From: Verrucomicrobiaceae bacterium
GTDB taxonomy: Bacteria > Verrucomicrobiota > Verrucomicrobiia > Verrucomicrobiales > Akkermansiaceae
DNA: 64,000 nt
Reading direction: 5' to 3'
NCBI GenBank assembly: GCA_027486655.1
Contig: JAIXOR010000003.1
Location: forward strand, 82,951 to 146,950
The translations under genes and the position numbers were made by a program. A model generated the notes under the pieces. That model worked only from the letters and a program-made list of their open reading frames with translations, did not search any database and was not told the DNA's origin. Below, piece by piece: positions 27,200 through 39,300 of this stretch (positions are counted from its first letter, which is position 1; each line of letters opens with the position of its first letter).

Positions 27200-28388
27200 C
27201 CGCGAAGCGGGCCACGTCGCGCAGCAACCTCGCCTGCGGCGCGGCTCTCAGCACCATGCCGTCCAGATACATCAGGCTCTTGATGAATGGAAAGGCCCCG
27301 CGCGGGAAGGTGATGCCGCAATGCACCGCCATTTTCACGGTTTCCATCATCTGGTTGGTGAGGCTGGTTTCGGAGACCGTCTTGCCCGCGAAGTCGCGGT
27401 AAAGAGCGGCGAACTTCGAGTGAAACTCGGCAAGGCGGGCGGCAGGGAGCGGGTTCATCGAGAGCGCGGCAAGCTCGTCGGCCGCACGCCGGAGATCGCC
27501 GCCACCCAGCAGGACGAGCATGCGGAAGATGCCGCGCCCGAATTCCGGCGGGACTTTTTCGATGTTCGCATTGTCGAGAAACCAGAACTGCCCCTCGTGC
27601 CAGATCACGTTGCCCGGGTGAAGGTCGCCGTGGAACTCGCCGCGGACGAAAAGATAATAACCGTGGATGCGGAAGAGATCGAGCAGCGCCTCGTAGGGAA
27701 GCCCGCCGGAATCCAGCCAGTCCTTGATCGTGCGCCCCTCGACGAAGCCGCTGACGAGAAACCGCTCGTGGCTGTATTGCGGAAAGAACTCGGGAAAATG
27801 CAGCTTCGCGAGATGCGGCAGCTCGCCCACTCGCTCGGCAGCAAGAGCCGCGAGCCGCCGGGTGCCTTCGATCTCGCAGGTGAAGTCCATTTCCCGCAGC
27901 GTCTGGCGCTCCACGGTCTCCAGCGCGTCCACCGGATCAGCAAGGCGCTCGAGTTTCGGATAGAAAAACAACGAAACCCGCAGCAACTGGCGGAACCTGG
28001 CGACGTCGCGCAGGAATGCCTCCCTCGTCTCGCGCTTGGCGAACTTGAGCACGACCTCCCTGCCGTTGGTGAGCGCCCCGCGGTGGACTTGTCCCAGCGA
28101 GGCCGCGGCCAGCGGCTTCTCATCGAGCCTCGCCAGATCCGCGCGCAGCGCGGCCGGGGCGAGCTCGTCCCAGCGGCTCTGGAACTCCGCGGCCTCAAGC
28201 GGCTTGGTCTTCTGGAGCAGCCCGGAGAGCTCCAGGCACTTCTCCCTGCCTAACAGATCCGAGCGCACCGCATACATCTGGGCGATCTTCACCGCCAGCA
28301 GTCCCATCCGCTCGATGGCCGCGGCATCCACCACCGCCGAGGGCGAGAGGATGGAGCGGAACAGGCGGATGAAATCGAGCGGGCTCAT
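27180..28388 (-). CDS. ABC1/UbiB-like atypical kinase
   Basis: ERMGLLAVKIAQMYAVRSDLL...AAASLGQVHRGAL...FHGDLHPGNVIW. Confidence 0.88.
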   Translation of the reverse strand: MSPLDFIRLFRSILSPSAVVDAAAIERMGLLAVKIAQMYAVRSDLLGREKCLELSGLLQKTKPLEAAEFQSRWDELAPAALRADLARLDEKPLAAASLGQVHRGALTNGREVVLKFAKRETREAFLRDVARFRQLLRVSLFFYPKLERLADPVDALETVERQTLREMDFTCEIEGTRRLAALAAERVGELPHLAKLHFPEFFPQYSHERFLVSGFVEGRTIKDWLDSGGLPYEALLDLFRIHGYYLFVRGEFHGDLHPGNVIWHEGQFWFLDNANIEKVPPEFGRGIFRMLVLLGGGDLRRAADELAALSMNPLPAARLAEFHSKFAALYRDFAGKTVSETSLTNQMMETVKMAVHCGITFPRGAFPFIKSLMYLDGMVLRAAPQARLLRDVARFADDFPSA

Positions 28389-29914
28389 GCTTCGCGAAGG
28401 TAGCCGGAGGCAAGGTCCACCGGCTGATAGGGAACGCCGAACTGCTCGCAGACGAGATTCGCACTGATGCGGCCGGATTCGTAAATGGTGGGAAGTCCGC
28501 TGCCCGGATGGGTGCCACCGCCGACAAGGTAGCAATTCCGGAATCCCTCGTAGCGGTTGTGCGGCCGCAGGAAGAGCATCTGGTCGAGCGTGTGGGCGAG
28601 ATTGAAGGTGGCGCCGAGATAGACCGAGGAGTTCTGCCAATCTTGCGGAGTGATGATCTTCTTGGCGACGATCCGCTGGCGAAGGTCCTTCATTCCGGTG
28701 CGCTGCTCGATGCGCTTGAGCACCTTGTCCGCGTATTCCTCCTTGTGGCTTTCCCAGTCGAAGCCGTTGCGGGCGTTGATCGTGGGCACCAGCACGTAGA
28801 GCCCGGATTTCCCGGCGGGAGCCACGTGGGGATCGTTGATGGATGAGTTCCTCACGTAAACCGACATGTCGTCAGAAACACGGCGCTCGCTCTGGATGTC
28901 CTCGACGTTGGCCCGGTAGTCATCCGCGAAGAGGATGTGGTGGTGGGGCTCGTCCGGATAGATGGTATCCAGACCGAGATAAAGCATGTAGGTGGAGCAG
29001 GAGAACTTGCGTTTGCGCATCCGTTCGTCGCTCTGGTTGTGCTCGCCGAAGAGCCGGGTGGCCGCGTGGCCATAGTCGGCATTGATCACCACGGCGTCCG
29101 CACTGATCCGCTCGCCATCCTCCATTTCCGCACCCGTCACCTCGCGGCCGCTGAAGGTGAGGCGCTTGACCGGCGAGGACAACCGCAGCTCGCCGCCGAG
29201 CTCGCCGAAGCGGTCCGCCATGGCATGCGAGATCCGGTTGAGCCCGCCCTGCACGTGATAGACACCGAATCGGTATTCGGTGAACGAAAGGATGCTGAAC
29301 AAGGCCGGGCAATGCCAGGGCGACATGCCGAGATACTTCGCCTGGAAGGTGAAGGCGAGCTTGAGGCGCTCGTCCTTGAAATAGTCCCCAAGCACATCGT
29401 GGACGCTGCGTGTGGTGAGCACATCGGGCAGCGCGCGCAGCAGGTTCGGGCTGAGGTAGGAGGCCAGCGTCTGATAGGGCCGCTGCAGGCACGGATAGAT
29501 CCTGCGGAACTTGCCACCCTGCTCCTTCATGTAGCGGTGGAAACCCTCGCTGCTTCCGGGAAACACGCGCTCGATCTCCCGCTCCATCCGCTCCATGTCG
29601 CTGTAGGTGTGCAGCGAGGTGTCCCCCCAGGTCAGGCGGGTCATCGGGTGGAGATCGACGAACTCCAGGTGATCCTCACTCCGGCTGCCGGTCTCCGCGA
29701 AGATCTCGTCGAGACAGAATTTCTGATGGAGGAAAGTGGGGCCGACGTCGAACGAGTATCCGTCGAACTTGAGTTCCGAGTTGCGGCCGCCGACGTGTTC
29801 GTTTTTCTCCGCCACGGTGACTTTGAAGCCACGGTGGGCGAGGAGCATTCCGGCAGTGAGCCCTCCCGGGCCGGCTCCGACGATGAGGATGTGTTTCTTT
29901 TTCCCTTGGGGCAT
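28385..29914 (-). CDS. phytoene desaturase family protein (CrtI-like)
   Basis: ILIVGAGPGGLTAGMLLAHRGFKVTVAEKNEHVGGRNSELKFDGYSFDVGPTFLH; C-terminal YLVGGGTHPGSGLPTIYESGRISANL. Confidence 0.9.
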   Translation of the reverse strand: MPQGKKKHILIVGAGPGGLTAGMLLAHRGFKVTVAEKNEHVGGRNSELKFDGYSFDVGPTFLHQKFCLDEIFAETGSRSEDHLEFVDLHPMTRLTWGDTSLHTYSDMERMEREIERVFPGSSEGFHRYMKEQGGKFRRIYPCLQRPYQTLASYLSPNLLRALPDVLTTRSVHDVLGDYFKDERLKLAFTFQAKYLGMSPWHCPALFSILSFTEYRFGVYHVQGGLNRISHAMADRFGELGGELRLSSPVKRLTFSGREVTGAEMEDGERISADAVVINADYGHAATRLFGEHNQSDERMRKRKFSCSTYMLYLGLDTIYPDEPHHHILFADDYRANVEDIQSERRVSDDMSVYVRNSSINDPHVAPAGKSGLYVLVPTINARNGFDWESHKEEYADKVLKRIEQRTGMKDLRQRIVAKKIITPQDWQNSSVYLGATFNLAHTLDQMLFLRPHNRYEGFRNCYLVGGGTHPGSGLPTIYESGRISANLVCEQFGVPYQPVDLASGYLREA

Positions 29915-30116
29915 GAATGTTCGGCGATTGACGCGCGACTGTATGCCCTAAACCCGGGAAAGCAAACACCCGCGAACAAATCGGCAAAACCCCGGAAATC
30001 GCGGTTTTTCCTGCATGTTTTGCAAGAAACCAGCCATGCAACGGGCCTCTTCGCGAGTGCACGGTCATGAAAGACCCGCCTTCCCCGCCGGGTAGTGCCG
30101 GGGTTCCTTTTGATCG

Positions 30117-31703
30117 ATGACGGCCCTTCCGAAAACCCTCCGAGCGCTTCTTGTGAACGCAATCCTTGCCGGCTCGATCGGGCCCGCGGCCATCGCGGCG
30201 GCACCCGACCGGCCGAACATCGTTTTCTTTCTGGTGGATGACATGGGCTGGCAGGACAGCTCGGTCCCCTTCCATACCGAGAGCACGCCGTTCAACCGGT
30301 TCTTCCACACGCCGTCCATGGAGCGCCTCGCGGCCAGCGGCGTCCGTTTCACCCAGGCCTATTCCTGCGCCGTCTGCACCCCCACCCGGGTCTCGTGGCT
30401 CACGGGACTCAACGCCACCAGCCACCACGTCACCAACTGGACGCTCAAAGGCGAAACCTCGCGGAAATCCGCCAGTCTGCTGCCTCCGGATTGGAAACGC
30501 GAGGGACTCCAGCCTGGCGATCACCCCACGCTGGCAGGCATCCTCCGGGATTCCGGATACCGGACGATCCATGTCGGCAAAGCCCATTGGGGAGCCGTGG
30601 GCACCCCGGGCGCGGATCCGCTGAGGCTGGGCTTCGAGGTGAACATCGCCGGCCACGCCGCAGGAGCCCCCGAAAGCTTCCAGGGGCTCGACCGGTATGG
30701 CGAGGGCCGCCCGGGCAAGGAGGTCTGGGCCGTGCCGGGCCTTCAGGAATACAAGGGCAAGGACATCCACCTCACCGACGCCCTCACCCGGGAAGCCTGC
30801 CGCGAGATCGAGAAATCCGTCACCGAGCTGCGCAAACCGTTCTTCCTCTACCTCTCCCACTACGCGGTCCACACCCCGCTCCAGCCGCACAAGCCGTGGA
30901 TCGACCGCTATCAGGACCAAGCCGTCGACCGCTCCGAGAAATGGTATGCATCGATGGTCGAGGGCATGGACGCATCGCTTGGCACGGTGATGGACAAGCT
31001 CGTGTCCCTCGGCGTGGCGGCGGACACGCTTGTGGTCTTCTACACCGACAACGGCGGCCTCAGCCATGTGGCGAGAGGCAGGAACATTCTCGGCACCGGA
31101 CAGGATACCCACAACCTCCCGCTGCGCGAAGGCAAGGGCTCCGCCTACGAGGGTGGCATCCGCGTGCCCGCCATCGTCTCCTGGGCCGCCGTCGCGCCGG
31201 ACCGCCCACTCCAACAACGCATCCCGGTCTCCCCGGGTTCACGCTGTGCCCGCCCCATCCTCGTCGAGGACCTTTTCCCCGCCTTCCTCGCGTGGAGCGG
31301 CGCACGCAAACCCGCGGATCTGGAAATCGACGGCATCGACTTCACGCCAAGCCTCGCCAGCCCCGGCGACTCGCGCCGCGACGCCCCGCTTTTCTGGCAT
31401 TTCCCCAACGTCTGGACTCCCTACCCCGAAGGTTCCACCACCGGATACCAACCGCACAGCGTGATCCGCTCCGGCGATTGGAAAGCCATCCATTTCTACG
31501 AATCCGGCCGCTGGGAACTCTATCACCTCGCCACCGACCTCGGGGAGAAAAACAACCTCGCCCGCCGGGAACCTGCAAAACTCCGCGAGCTTGCCGGGGT
31601 TCTGCTTGAGCGACTCACCCGCACCCGTTCGCCGTGGCCCGTCGATCGCGCCACCGGAAAACCCCGCCCCATGCGCCTGCCTCCTACCCCGGATACCCCG
31701 TGA
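30117..31703 (+). CDS. sulfatase (arylsulfatase)
   Basis: NIVFFLVDDMGWQDSSV; CxPxR motif CTPTR; VGKAHWG. Confidence 0.9.
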   Translation: MTALPKTLRALLVNAILAGSIGPAAIAAAPDRPNIVFFLVDDMGWQDSSVPFHTESTPFNRFFHTPSMERLAASGVRFTQAYSCAVCTPTRVSWLTGLNATSHHVTNWTLKGETSRKSASLLPPDWKREGLQPGDHPTLAGILRDSGYRTIHVGKAHWGAVGTPGADPLRLGFEVNIAGHAAGAPESFQGLDRYGEGRPGKEVWAVPGLQEYKGKDIHLTDALTREACREIEKSVTELRKPFFLYLSHYAVHTPLQPHKPWIDRYQDQAVDRSEKWYASMVEGMDASLGTVMDKLVSLGVAADTLVVFYTDNGGLSHVARGRNILGTGQDTHNLPLREGKGSAYEGGIRVPAIVSWAAVAPDRPLQQRIPVSPGSRCARPILVEDLFPAFLAWSGARKPADLEIDGIDFTPSLASPGDSRRDAPLFWHFPNVWTPYPEGSTTGYQPHSVIRSGDWKAIHFYESGRWELYHLATDLGEKNNLARREPAKLRELAGVLLERLTRTRSPWPVDRATGKPRPMRLPPTPDTP

Positions 31704-33001
31704 AATCCCTGTTCCTGCTCCTCGCCTCCACCCTGCTCGCCTCCGCGGCGGAGAAACCCAACGTCCTCGTCCTGTTCTCCGATGACGCGGGCTACGCGGA
31801 CTTCGGCTTCCAGGCCCATGCGGATCCAGCTCTGGCCGCGCTCACCCCCAACCTCACCCGCCTTGCCCGGGAAGGAGCCGTGTTCCGCCAGGCCTACGTC
31901 ACCGGTGCGGTCTGCTCGCCCTCCCGCGCAGGGGCCCTCACCGGGCGCTACCAGCAACGCTTCGGCCACGAGAAAAACATCCCCGCCGGCTACATGAAAG
32001 GCGGACTGCCGCTCCAGGAACGCCTCGCCGGAGATCGACTCAAACCGCTCGGATACCGCACCGGCCTCATCGGCAAGTGGCACCTCGGTTATCCGCAGGC
32101 CTACCAACCCGCGCAGCGCGGATTCGATCACTTTTTCGGCCTGCTCCAGGGCTCTCGCCCGTATTTCCCGCTCAAGAAAATCCAGCCGCACACCAGCTTC
32201 TTCAACGACGGTAAGCCCACCCCGGAGGCCGGTTACACCACCGACCGCATCGGTGACGGAGCCTGCGCCTTCATCGAGGCGAACAAGGACCATCCGTTCT
32301 TCCTCTTTGTCTCCTTCACCGCCCCGCACGGACCGCTTCAGGCGAAGCCCGAATTGCTGGAAAAACTCAAACACATCCCCGAAGGCAAACGCCGGAAATA
32401 CGCCGCACTCGTCGCCAACCTCGATGAAAACTGCGGCAGGATCCTCGCCCGGCTCGACTCGCTCCAACTCACCGGCAAGACCCTCGTCGTCTTCTCCAAC
32501 GACAACGGCGGCCAGACACTCACCGGAGCCCTCAACACCCCCCTGCGCGGCCACAAGGGCCAGCTCACCGAGGGCGGCATCCGCGTGCCCATGGCCATGC
32601 GCCTCCCCGGCACCATCCCGCCAGGTCTCAGCATCGACACCCCGGTCATCACGCTCGACTGGCTGCCCACCTTCCTCGAACTCGCCGGCTCCAAGCCCGA
32701 TTCCGCCTGGAAAACCGACGGCCTCAGCCTGCTCCCGCTGCTCACCGGCAAACCCGGCAATTTCCCCACACGCTGCCTCCACTGGCGCACCCAGGGCGAT
32801 CAAGGACCCATCGCCATCCGCGAGGGCGATTGGAAACTCATCCTCCGCGTCCCCTCCCCCAAGGCCGGACCCCAGCTCTATCAGCTCAAGAACGACGTCC
32901 ACGAATCCAAAAACCTCGCCGCCACCCACCCGGAAAAACTCAAGGATCTCCAGGCCAAATCCGACGCCTGGGAAGCCACCCTCGCCCGACCGCTCTGGTA
33001 A
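31700..33001 (+). CDS. sulfatase
   Basis: NVLVLFSDDAGYADFGF; CSPSRAGALTGRY; GKWHLGY; GTG start overlaps previous stop (GTGA). Confidence 0.92.
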   Translation: MKSLFLLLASTLLASAAEKPNVLVLFSDDAGYADFGFQAHADPALAALTPNLTRLAREGAVFRQAYVTGAVCSPSRAGALTGRYQQRFGHEKNIPAGYMKGGLPLQERLAGDRLKPLGYRTGLIGKWHLGYPQAYQPAQRGFDHFFGLLQGSRPYFPLKKIQPHTSFFNDGKPTPEAGYTTDRIGDGACAFIEANKDHPFFLFVSFTAPHGPLQAKPELLEKLKHIPEGKRRKYAALVANLDENCGRILARLDSLQLTGKTLVVFSNDNGGQTLTGALNTPLRGHKGQLTEGGIRVPMAMRLPGTIPPGLSIDTPVITLDWLPTFLELAGSKPDSAWKTDGLSLLPLLTGKPGNFPTRCLHWRTQGDQGPIAIREGDWKLILRVPSPKAGPQLYQLKNDVHESKNLAATHPEKLKDLQAKSDAWEATLARPLW

Positions 33002-33095
33002 GACCCGGTTTTCAAGCCCTGCCGCCAAATTTCCGGTGGACAATCCCCGCTCGGGGCGATAATCGTCCGCTCCCCGCTGCGCGGGGCCTGGATCT

Positions 33096-33170
<75 letters not shown>

Positions 33171-33194
33171 GATCCTCCCTTGGAACTTCCGAAG

Positions 33195-34499
33195 TCATCC
33201 GGATTTCCGCCCACCCCGTCCCATGCCTGCGGCGGCGGCGAACAGCACGAGGCCGCCGGTGAAACACAGCGCCTGCCAGAACAGCGCACGTTGGAACGCC
33301 GGGCCATTGCCGGAACCGAGCCCGGACAAAAGCAGGGAAAACACCAGAGACGCCGTGCCATAGCCGAGGTTGAACACCAGGCCCTTGACGGAAAGCAAGG
33401 TGGCGCGCTGCTCGGAGGATGCCACGCTGTGAAGGAAGCGGCTCACCGTGAAGCCGATGTATCCCAACAGCGTCATGAGCAGGATGGCGGGCAACAGCCC
33501 GAACCAAGGCCAGGCCGGAACCAGCGCGAACAGCCCGATCGCGGCCGCCACGCCGCCGACGACCAGCGAGGCATTGGTCGAAAGGCGCTGGTTCACCCGG
33601 GCGGCGATGCCCGGGACGAACCAGTTCCCCACGGCGATCACCGAACCAATCATGCCAAAGGCCCAACCCGGAATCTGGATGAGCCGGTAATACTGGCTGA
33701 TAAGCGTGGCGAAATTGCGCGTGACGGCATCGATGAGCACCGCGCCGCACAGCACCAGCGCGATGTGCCGGGTGGTGAAGGCGAAGACCGCCGTGCGCAG
33801 CGTGAGATGGAAGGCCGCGGCACAGCGGCCACGCATGGGCTCCGGGCGCGGCCGGGTTTCCTCAAAACGCAACGCGATGCAAAGGCAGGCGACCCCTTGC
33901 AGGAACACCAGCGCGACCGGCAGGCGGTGGGCGACTTCGACAGGCACTTGCAGGGAATCCCCCACCCTCGCGTTCCACCAGGATGGATCATAGAGCAGGC
34001 CACCCAGGGTCATCGCGATCAGGAAAGCCGCCGAGCGCCAGCGCATGGTGGTGGCCAGCACTTCGTCCCACGCCGCCTGCCGCCCTTCTTCAGGCAGCGC
34101 ATCGTAAGCGATGGCCTCGTCCGCACCGCTGGCAGCGGCTTCCGAGGTACCGGAAAGGATGCGGTTCACCAGACACAACGCGAAGAGCAGCCATCCGCCG
34201 TCCTTCGGGGCCATCAGAAGCACACCCATTTCCAACACCATCAGCGCGGCGGAAAACACAAGCAGGCGCTTCCTCCCGATGGTGTCCGCCAGCGCGCCGG
34301 ACGGCACCTCCAGCAGGAAAATCGCCGCAGCCCAGGCGGCGTTGAGCATCACATACTGGTCCAGCGTGAGACCGAGGTCGGTGAACAACACGGCCAGCAC
34401 CGGGTAATAGGCCCGCGCGTTGTAACAAATCGTGAAAAACACGAAAAGCCGCGGATTGCGCCATGCGAAGGGGCCGCTGCGTCGGAGAAGGGATGGCAC
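33195..34499 (-). CDS. MFS transporter
   Basis: 12-TM-like protein with AAIFLLEVPSGALADTIGRKRLLVFSA. Confidence 0.85.
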   Translation of the reverse strand: MPSLLRRSGPFAWRNPRLFVFFTICYNARAYYPVLAVLFTDLGLTLDQYVMLNAAWAAAIFLLEVPSGALADTIGRKRLLVFSAALMVLEMGVLLMAPKDGGWLLFALCLVNRILSGTSEAAASGADEAIAYDALPEEGRQAAWDEVLATTMRWRSAAFLIAMTLGGLLYDPSWWNARVGDSLQVPVEVAHRLPVALVFLQGVACLCIALRFEETRPRPEPMRGRCAAAFHLTLRTAVFAFTTRHIALVLCGAVLIDAVTRNFATLISQYYRLIQIPGWAFGMIGSVIAVGNWFVPGIAARVNQRLSTNASLVVGGVAAAIGLFALVPAWPWFGLLPAILLMTLLGYIGFTVSRFLHSVASSEQRATLLSVKGLVFNLGYGTASLVFSLLLSGLGSGNGPAFQRALFWQALCFTGGLVLFAAAAGMGRGGRKSG

Positions 34500-34595
34500 A
34501 CGCCGGGTCTCTCATGCCGCAGGCCGCGTGGCAAGCGGGCAGGGCGGGCGCAGCGGATTTGCTTTTCATCCCGGACTGCGCGGCCACACTTCCCC

Positions 34596-34808
34596 ATGGC
34601 TCAAAAATCCCTGTCCTGCCCATCCTGCCAAACCACCTTGAACTACGCCGGAAGCAAGCGTTTCCACGAAGGCACCCGCTGGGGTCTGTTAGGCGATCTC
34701 GGCGAGTTGTTTGTGAACAAGGAGACCTTCGACGTCTATTACTGCCCCGGCTGTGGCAAGGTGGAGTTCTATGTGGACGGCATCGGCGAGGACCAACGGC
34801 CGCACTGA
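34596..34808 (+). CDS. small Cys4 zinc-ribbon-like protein
   Basis: MAQKSLSCPSCQTTLNYAG...VYYCPGCGKVEFYVDG. Confidence 0.65.
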   Translation: MAQKSLSCPSCQTTLNYAGSKRFHEGTRWGLLGDLGELFVNKETFDVYYCPGCGKVEFYVDGIGEDQRPH

Positions 34809-34822
34809 ATCACGCGCGTGGC

Positions 34823-36349
34823 TCAGGCGAGGATGTCCTTCACGATCTTCGCCGGCTCCACGCCGGTGAGGCGCTGGTCGAGCCCCTGGAACTTGAAGCT
34901 CAGCCTCTCGTGATCGACTCCTAACAGATGCAGGATCGTCGCGTTGAGGTCGCGGATGTGCATGGGGTCCTTGACAACGTTGTAGGAGAAGTCATCGGTC
35001 TCGCCATAAACCGCCCCGCGTTTCACTCCGCCGCCGGCCATCCACATCGAGAAGCAGCGCGGGTGGTGGTCGCGGCCGTAGTTGGTCTCCGTGAGTCCTC
35101 CCTGCGAATAGACCGTGCGTCCGAACTCGCCGCCCCAGACGACGAGCGTGTCGTCCAGCAGCCCGCGTTGCTTGAGATCGGCGATGAGCGCGGCGGTGGG
35201 CCGGTCCACATCCTCGCAGAGGATCTTCATGCGGTTCGGAAGGTCGCCGTGGGTGTCCCATCCGCGATGGAAGACCTGGGTGAAGCGCACCCCGCGCTCG
35301 GCGAGGCGGCGGGCCATGAGACAGTTGTAGGCGTAGGTTCCGGGTTCCTTGGCCTTGGGTCCGTACATGTCCCAGATCGACTGCGGTTCATCGGACAGGT
35401 CCGTGAGTTCCGGCACGGAGGTCTGCATGCGGAAGGCCATCTCGTATTGGGCGATGCGGGCGTTGGTTTCCGGATCGCCGATGCGGTCGTGCAGGTCGCG
35501 GTTGATCTCGTTGACCCCATCGATCATGGCGCGGCGGATTTCCGATGGGACGCCCTTGGGGTTCGAGAGGTGGATGACGGGATCGCCCCCGGAGCGCAGG
35601 GCGACGCCGGCGTGTTCGGGAGAGAGGAAACCCGCGGACCAGAGGCGCGAGGAAAGCGCCTGGATGTTGGAGAAGAGCGGGAGCTTGGAAGTGAGCACGA
35701 CGAAGGTGGGCAGGTCTTCGTTCACCGAGCCGAGGCCGTAGGAGATCCACGAGCCGATCGAGGGTTTGCCCGGCACCATGTTGCCGGAGTTGATGAGCAG
35801 GATGGCGGGCTCGTGGTTGATGGCATCGGTGTGCAGCGAGCGCAGCACGGCGAATTCATCCGCCACCTTCGCCGTGTGGGGAAACAGATCGCTCACCCAG
35901 TGGCCAGCCTGGCCGTGTTGTTGGAACTTGAAGATCGAGGGGGCGATGGGGAAGCGCGTCTGCGAGGCCGTCATGCCGGTGAGCACCTGGCCACCGCGAA
36001 CGGACTCCGGGAGATCCTGGTCGAAGCGTTTCGCCAGTTCCGGCTTGTAGTCCCACGTTTCGATCTGCGAGGGAGCCCCAGCCATGAACAGATAGATCGC
36101 CCGCTTCGCCTTGGGGGCGTAATGCGGCAGCAGCGCCGCCTGCGGTGGGGAGGCGGCCGCGGAACCGCGGGAAAAGAGGCTGGCAAGTCCAGCCCAGGCG
36201 AGCGACTTGCCGGCCCGGGTGAGGAACTGGCGGCGCGAGGCCAGGGTGGCCCACTCGGCCTTGAGCGAGTCCGGCACCGGAAGATCGAGGACCGAAGGGC
36301 CTTCTCCGCAGTGGTCGGAGCAGAGGTGCTTCATGGGATCGTGATTCAT
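34823..36349 (-). CDS. DUF1501 protein (Tat-like leader)
   Basis: [17 protein letters not shown] leader; [49 protein letters not shown]. Confidence 0.92.
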   Translation of the reverse strand: MNHDPMKHLCSDHCGEGPSVLDLPVPDSLKAEWATLASRRQFLTRAGKSLAWAGLASLFSRGSAAASPPQAALLPHYAPKAKRAIYLFMAGAPSQIETWDYKPELAKRFDQDLPESVRGGQVLTGMTASQTRFPIAPSIFKFQQHGQAGHWVSDLFPHTAKVADEFAVLRSLHTDAINHEPAILLINSGNMVPGKPSIGSWISYGLGSVNEDLPTFVVLTSKLPLFSNIQALSSRLWSAGFLSPEHAGVALRSGGDPVIHLSNPKGVPSEIRRAMIDGVNEINRDLHDRIGDPETNARIAQYEMAFRMQTSVPELTDLSDEPQSIWDMYGPKAKEPGTYAYNCLMARRLAERGVRFTQVFHRGWDTHGDLPNRMKILCEDVDRPTAALIADLKQRGLLDDTLVVWGGEFGRTVYSQGGLTETNYGRDHHPRCFSMWMAGGGVKRGAVYGETDDFSYNVVKDPMHIRDLNATILHLLGVDHERLSFKFQGLDQRLTGVEPAKIVKDILA

Positions 36350-36380
36350 GGTGGAGGATGGGGTTCCGGCTTGGAGCAGG

Positions 36381-39300
36381 TTATTTGGTGAGGGTTTCGT
36401 CGAGATTGAGGAACTGATTGGCGACCATCGCCCAGGTGGCGATGTCCACCGGGTCCATGGCGGGGTCCGCCGGTGATTCGCCATTGGTGAGGAGCGCGCG
36501 GGCATCCTCGGGCTTGGCTTTGTAGTGCTCCGCGAAGCGCTTGTGCGAATCCATCAGCAGGGATTTCTCACGCGCTTGCAGCGGACGGGAGATCAGGGTG
36601 AGTGCCATGAAATCGAGGCGCTGTTCGGCCGCGGACGCCTCGCGGATCGCACGTTCCGCCAGCTTGCGTGCAGCTTCGAAGAACTGCGGATCGTTCATGC
36701 TGACAAGAGCCTGGAGCGGCGTGTTGGTGCGGGCGCGGCGAACACAAACGACCTCGCGTGCCTGCGCATCGAAGGTTTCCAGCGAGGGCGGCGGGGCGAA
36801 GCGTTTCCAGAAGGTGTAGAGCGAGCGGCGGTAGAGCGCCTCACCGGATTCCTGCTTGTATTTGAGCGTGTTGGATTCCGGCATGGAAACCGCCTCCCAG
36901 ATGCCGGGCGGCTGATAGGGTTTCACGGGCGGGCCGCCGGTTTTGTTGACAAGCAGCCCGGAGGCTTGCAGGGCGGTATCACGCAGGACCTCGGCATCCA
37001 TGCGGAATCGTGGACCTCTCGATAGCAGGCGGTTCGAAGGATCCGCGGCAAGGCGGTCCTGAGTGACCTCGCGGCTCTGGCGGTAGGCGTGCGAAGTGAG
37101 CATGAGCTGATAGATATGCCTCAGGTTCCAACCGGACTCACGGAACTCGACGGCGAGCCAATCGAGCAGTTCCGGATGGCTGGGCCTGGCACCCATGATG
37201 CCGAAGTCATCGGTGGTTTCCACCAGCGCGGTGCCAAAGACCTCCTGCCACATCCGGTTGACCGTGACGCGGGCGAAAAGCGGGTTCTCCGCGGAAAACA
37301 ACCACTCGGCAAGATCGAGGCGGGAGGTTCCCGGTGCGGCGAGCTTGAGGAACGAAGGCGTGGCGGGAGTGACCATCTCACGGCGCGCGGTGTAGACGCC
37401 GCGATCCAGAATCCAGGCATGGCCCAGGGATTCGCGCTCGGTGGCAATCATCACCGGCGCGCCACCCTTGCCGGCTTCTTCGATGCGGCGGTCCAGATCG
37501 GCAATGGCGGCACGGAGCTTTCCGGCCTCGGGATCGCGACCCACGAAGAAACGCTCAAGCACGTTGAAGCGGTCGATGGCCGACCAGGCGGCGGGGTCGG
37601 CAGCGGTGGCGACCACCTCTGCGGCGCGGTCCTCGAAGGGAAGTCGTGCGAATTCAGCATCGCTCAACGCGCGGCGGTAGAGGCGAAGATCCTGGAACGA
37701 GGTCTCCCGCAAGAGCGCCTGGTTGTTGTGGCGGCGTCCAAGCTGGAAGGGCAGCGCGTTGCGGATGGTCTGCCCGGCCTGGAGCGAATCGTTGGTCACC
37801 GAAGCAGCCCGCGGCTGGCCGTTGACGAAGAGTTTCAAGCCTTTGGCGCTACGGGATCCATCGTAGGCGAAACCGACGTGGACCCACTCGCCGCGCGGGA
37901 TGCCGGGAGCTTCGACGCGGAGGGCGTGCTGCGGCCATTGGTGGATGATGTGAACGACGAGCTTGTCCCCATCGATGAAGACATCCCAGCCGCGGTGGGC
38001 GAGATCATCGGGCCCGCCCATGCGCGAGAGGATCGCGCCATTGCCGGTGGTGGCGTTGCCGGTCTTCATGCGCAGGTTGATCCAGGAGCCGGCGGAAAAC
38101 CCGTGGTCCGCCTCGAAGTCGCCCTGGTCCGGCAGGACGAGCTCTCCGGCGATGTCGATGCGGGCCGCGGGCCAGAGCCAGACGGACTCGCCCCAGACAA
38201 GCGGGTTGGTGGTGGCTTTGTAGGCCGGTGTTTTCGCCCCGGGCGCGGAGTTCTTCACCACATCGCCCTTGCCTTCGTCGAAGCGGAGGCGGAGCTCCAA
38301 AGCCTCGGCGGGCACGGCGGCGGGTTTGTTGCCGGAGCGCAGCCATTCGCCAAAGCGGGCCGCGGCCGATCTACGAAGGGCATCGTACTTCGCCGCCTCT
38401 GCCGAGCGACTGGCGACCAGCGCGTCAAGCGCGGCCTTCGCCTGTCCTTCGGGCACGTTCAGAATCGGCCGTGTGTCCGCACGATTTTCGTCCCAGGGCT
38501 TCTCCGAGGTGTTGTTGAAGAACGCGGCGAGCGAATAGAAATCCTTCTGCGATACCGGATCGAACTTGTGGTCGTGGCAGGCGGCACAGCCCACGGTCAG
38601 CCCCAGGAAGGCGGCCCCGAAGGCCTCGGCGCGGTCGCGGGTGTTGTTGGCGTGGATTTCCTCGGGAATGGTACCGCCTTCGTTGGTGGAGACGTTGCAA
38701 CGGATGTAGCCGGTGGCGATCCACTCATCGGCGGATTTCGCGGGGATCTGATCGCCCGCGAGCTGCTCGCGGACGAAGGCGTCGTAGCGTTTGTTCGCGG
38801 CGAAGGAGCGGATGACGTAGTCGCGATAGGGCCAGATGGCGCGGGCATTGTCGAAGTGCAGACCGTGGGTATCCGCATATCGGGCGTAATCGAGCCAATA
38901 GCGGGTCCGGTGCTCCGCGTAGGCAGAGGAGGAGAAGAGCTTGTCCAGGTAGGCAAGGTAGGCCTCGTCGCTCGGGTTCTTTGCAAAGGCCTCGACATCG
39001 GCGGCGGCGGGCAGCAACCCGGTGAGATCCAGAGCCGCACGCCGGATCAGCGAACGGGGATCATCGGGCGGGGATGGCGTGAGGTTCTTTTCGGTGAGCT
39101 TTGCCTGGATGAAGGAGTCGATCGGATTGCGGACACTCTCCGCGTGGGCGGCGGGCGGCACTGGCGGTTTCCTGGGCGGAATGAAGGACCAGTGTTCCTC
39201 GTATTCCGCGCCCTGCTCGATCCAGCGCTCGACGATGGCGATCTGGTCCGGAGTGAGTTTCTTGTGGGACTTCGGCGGAGGCATGATGAGGTCCGGATCC

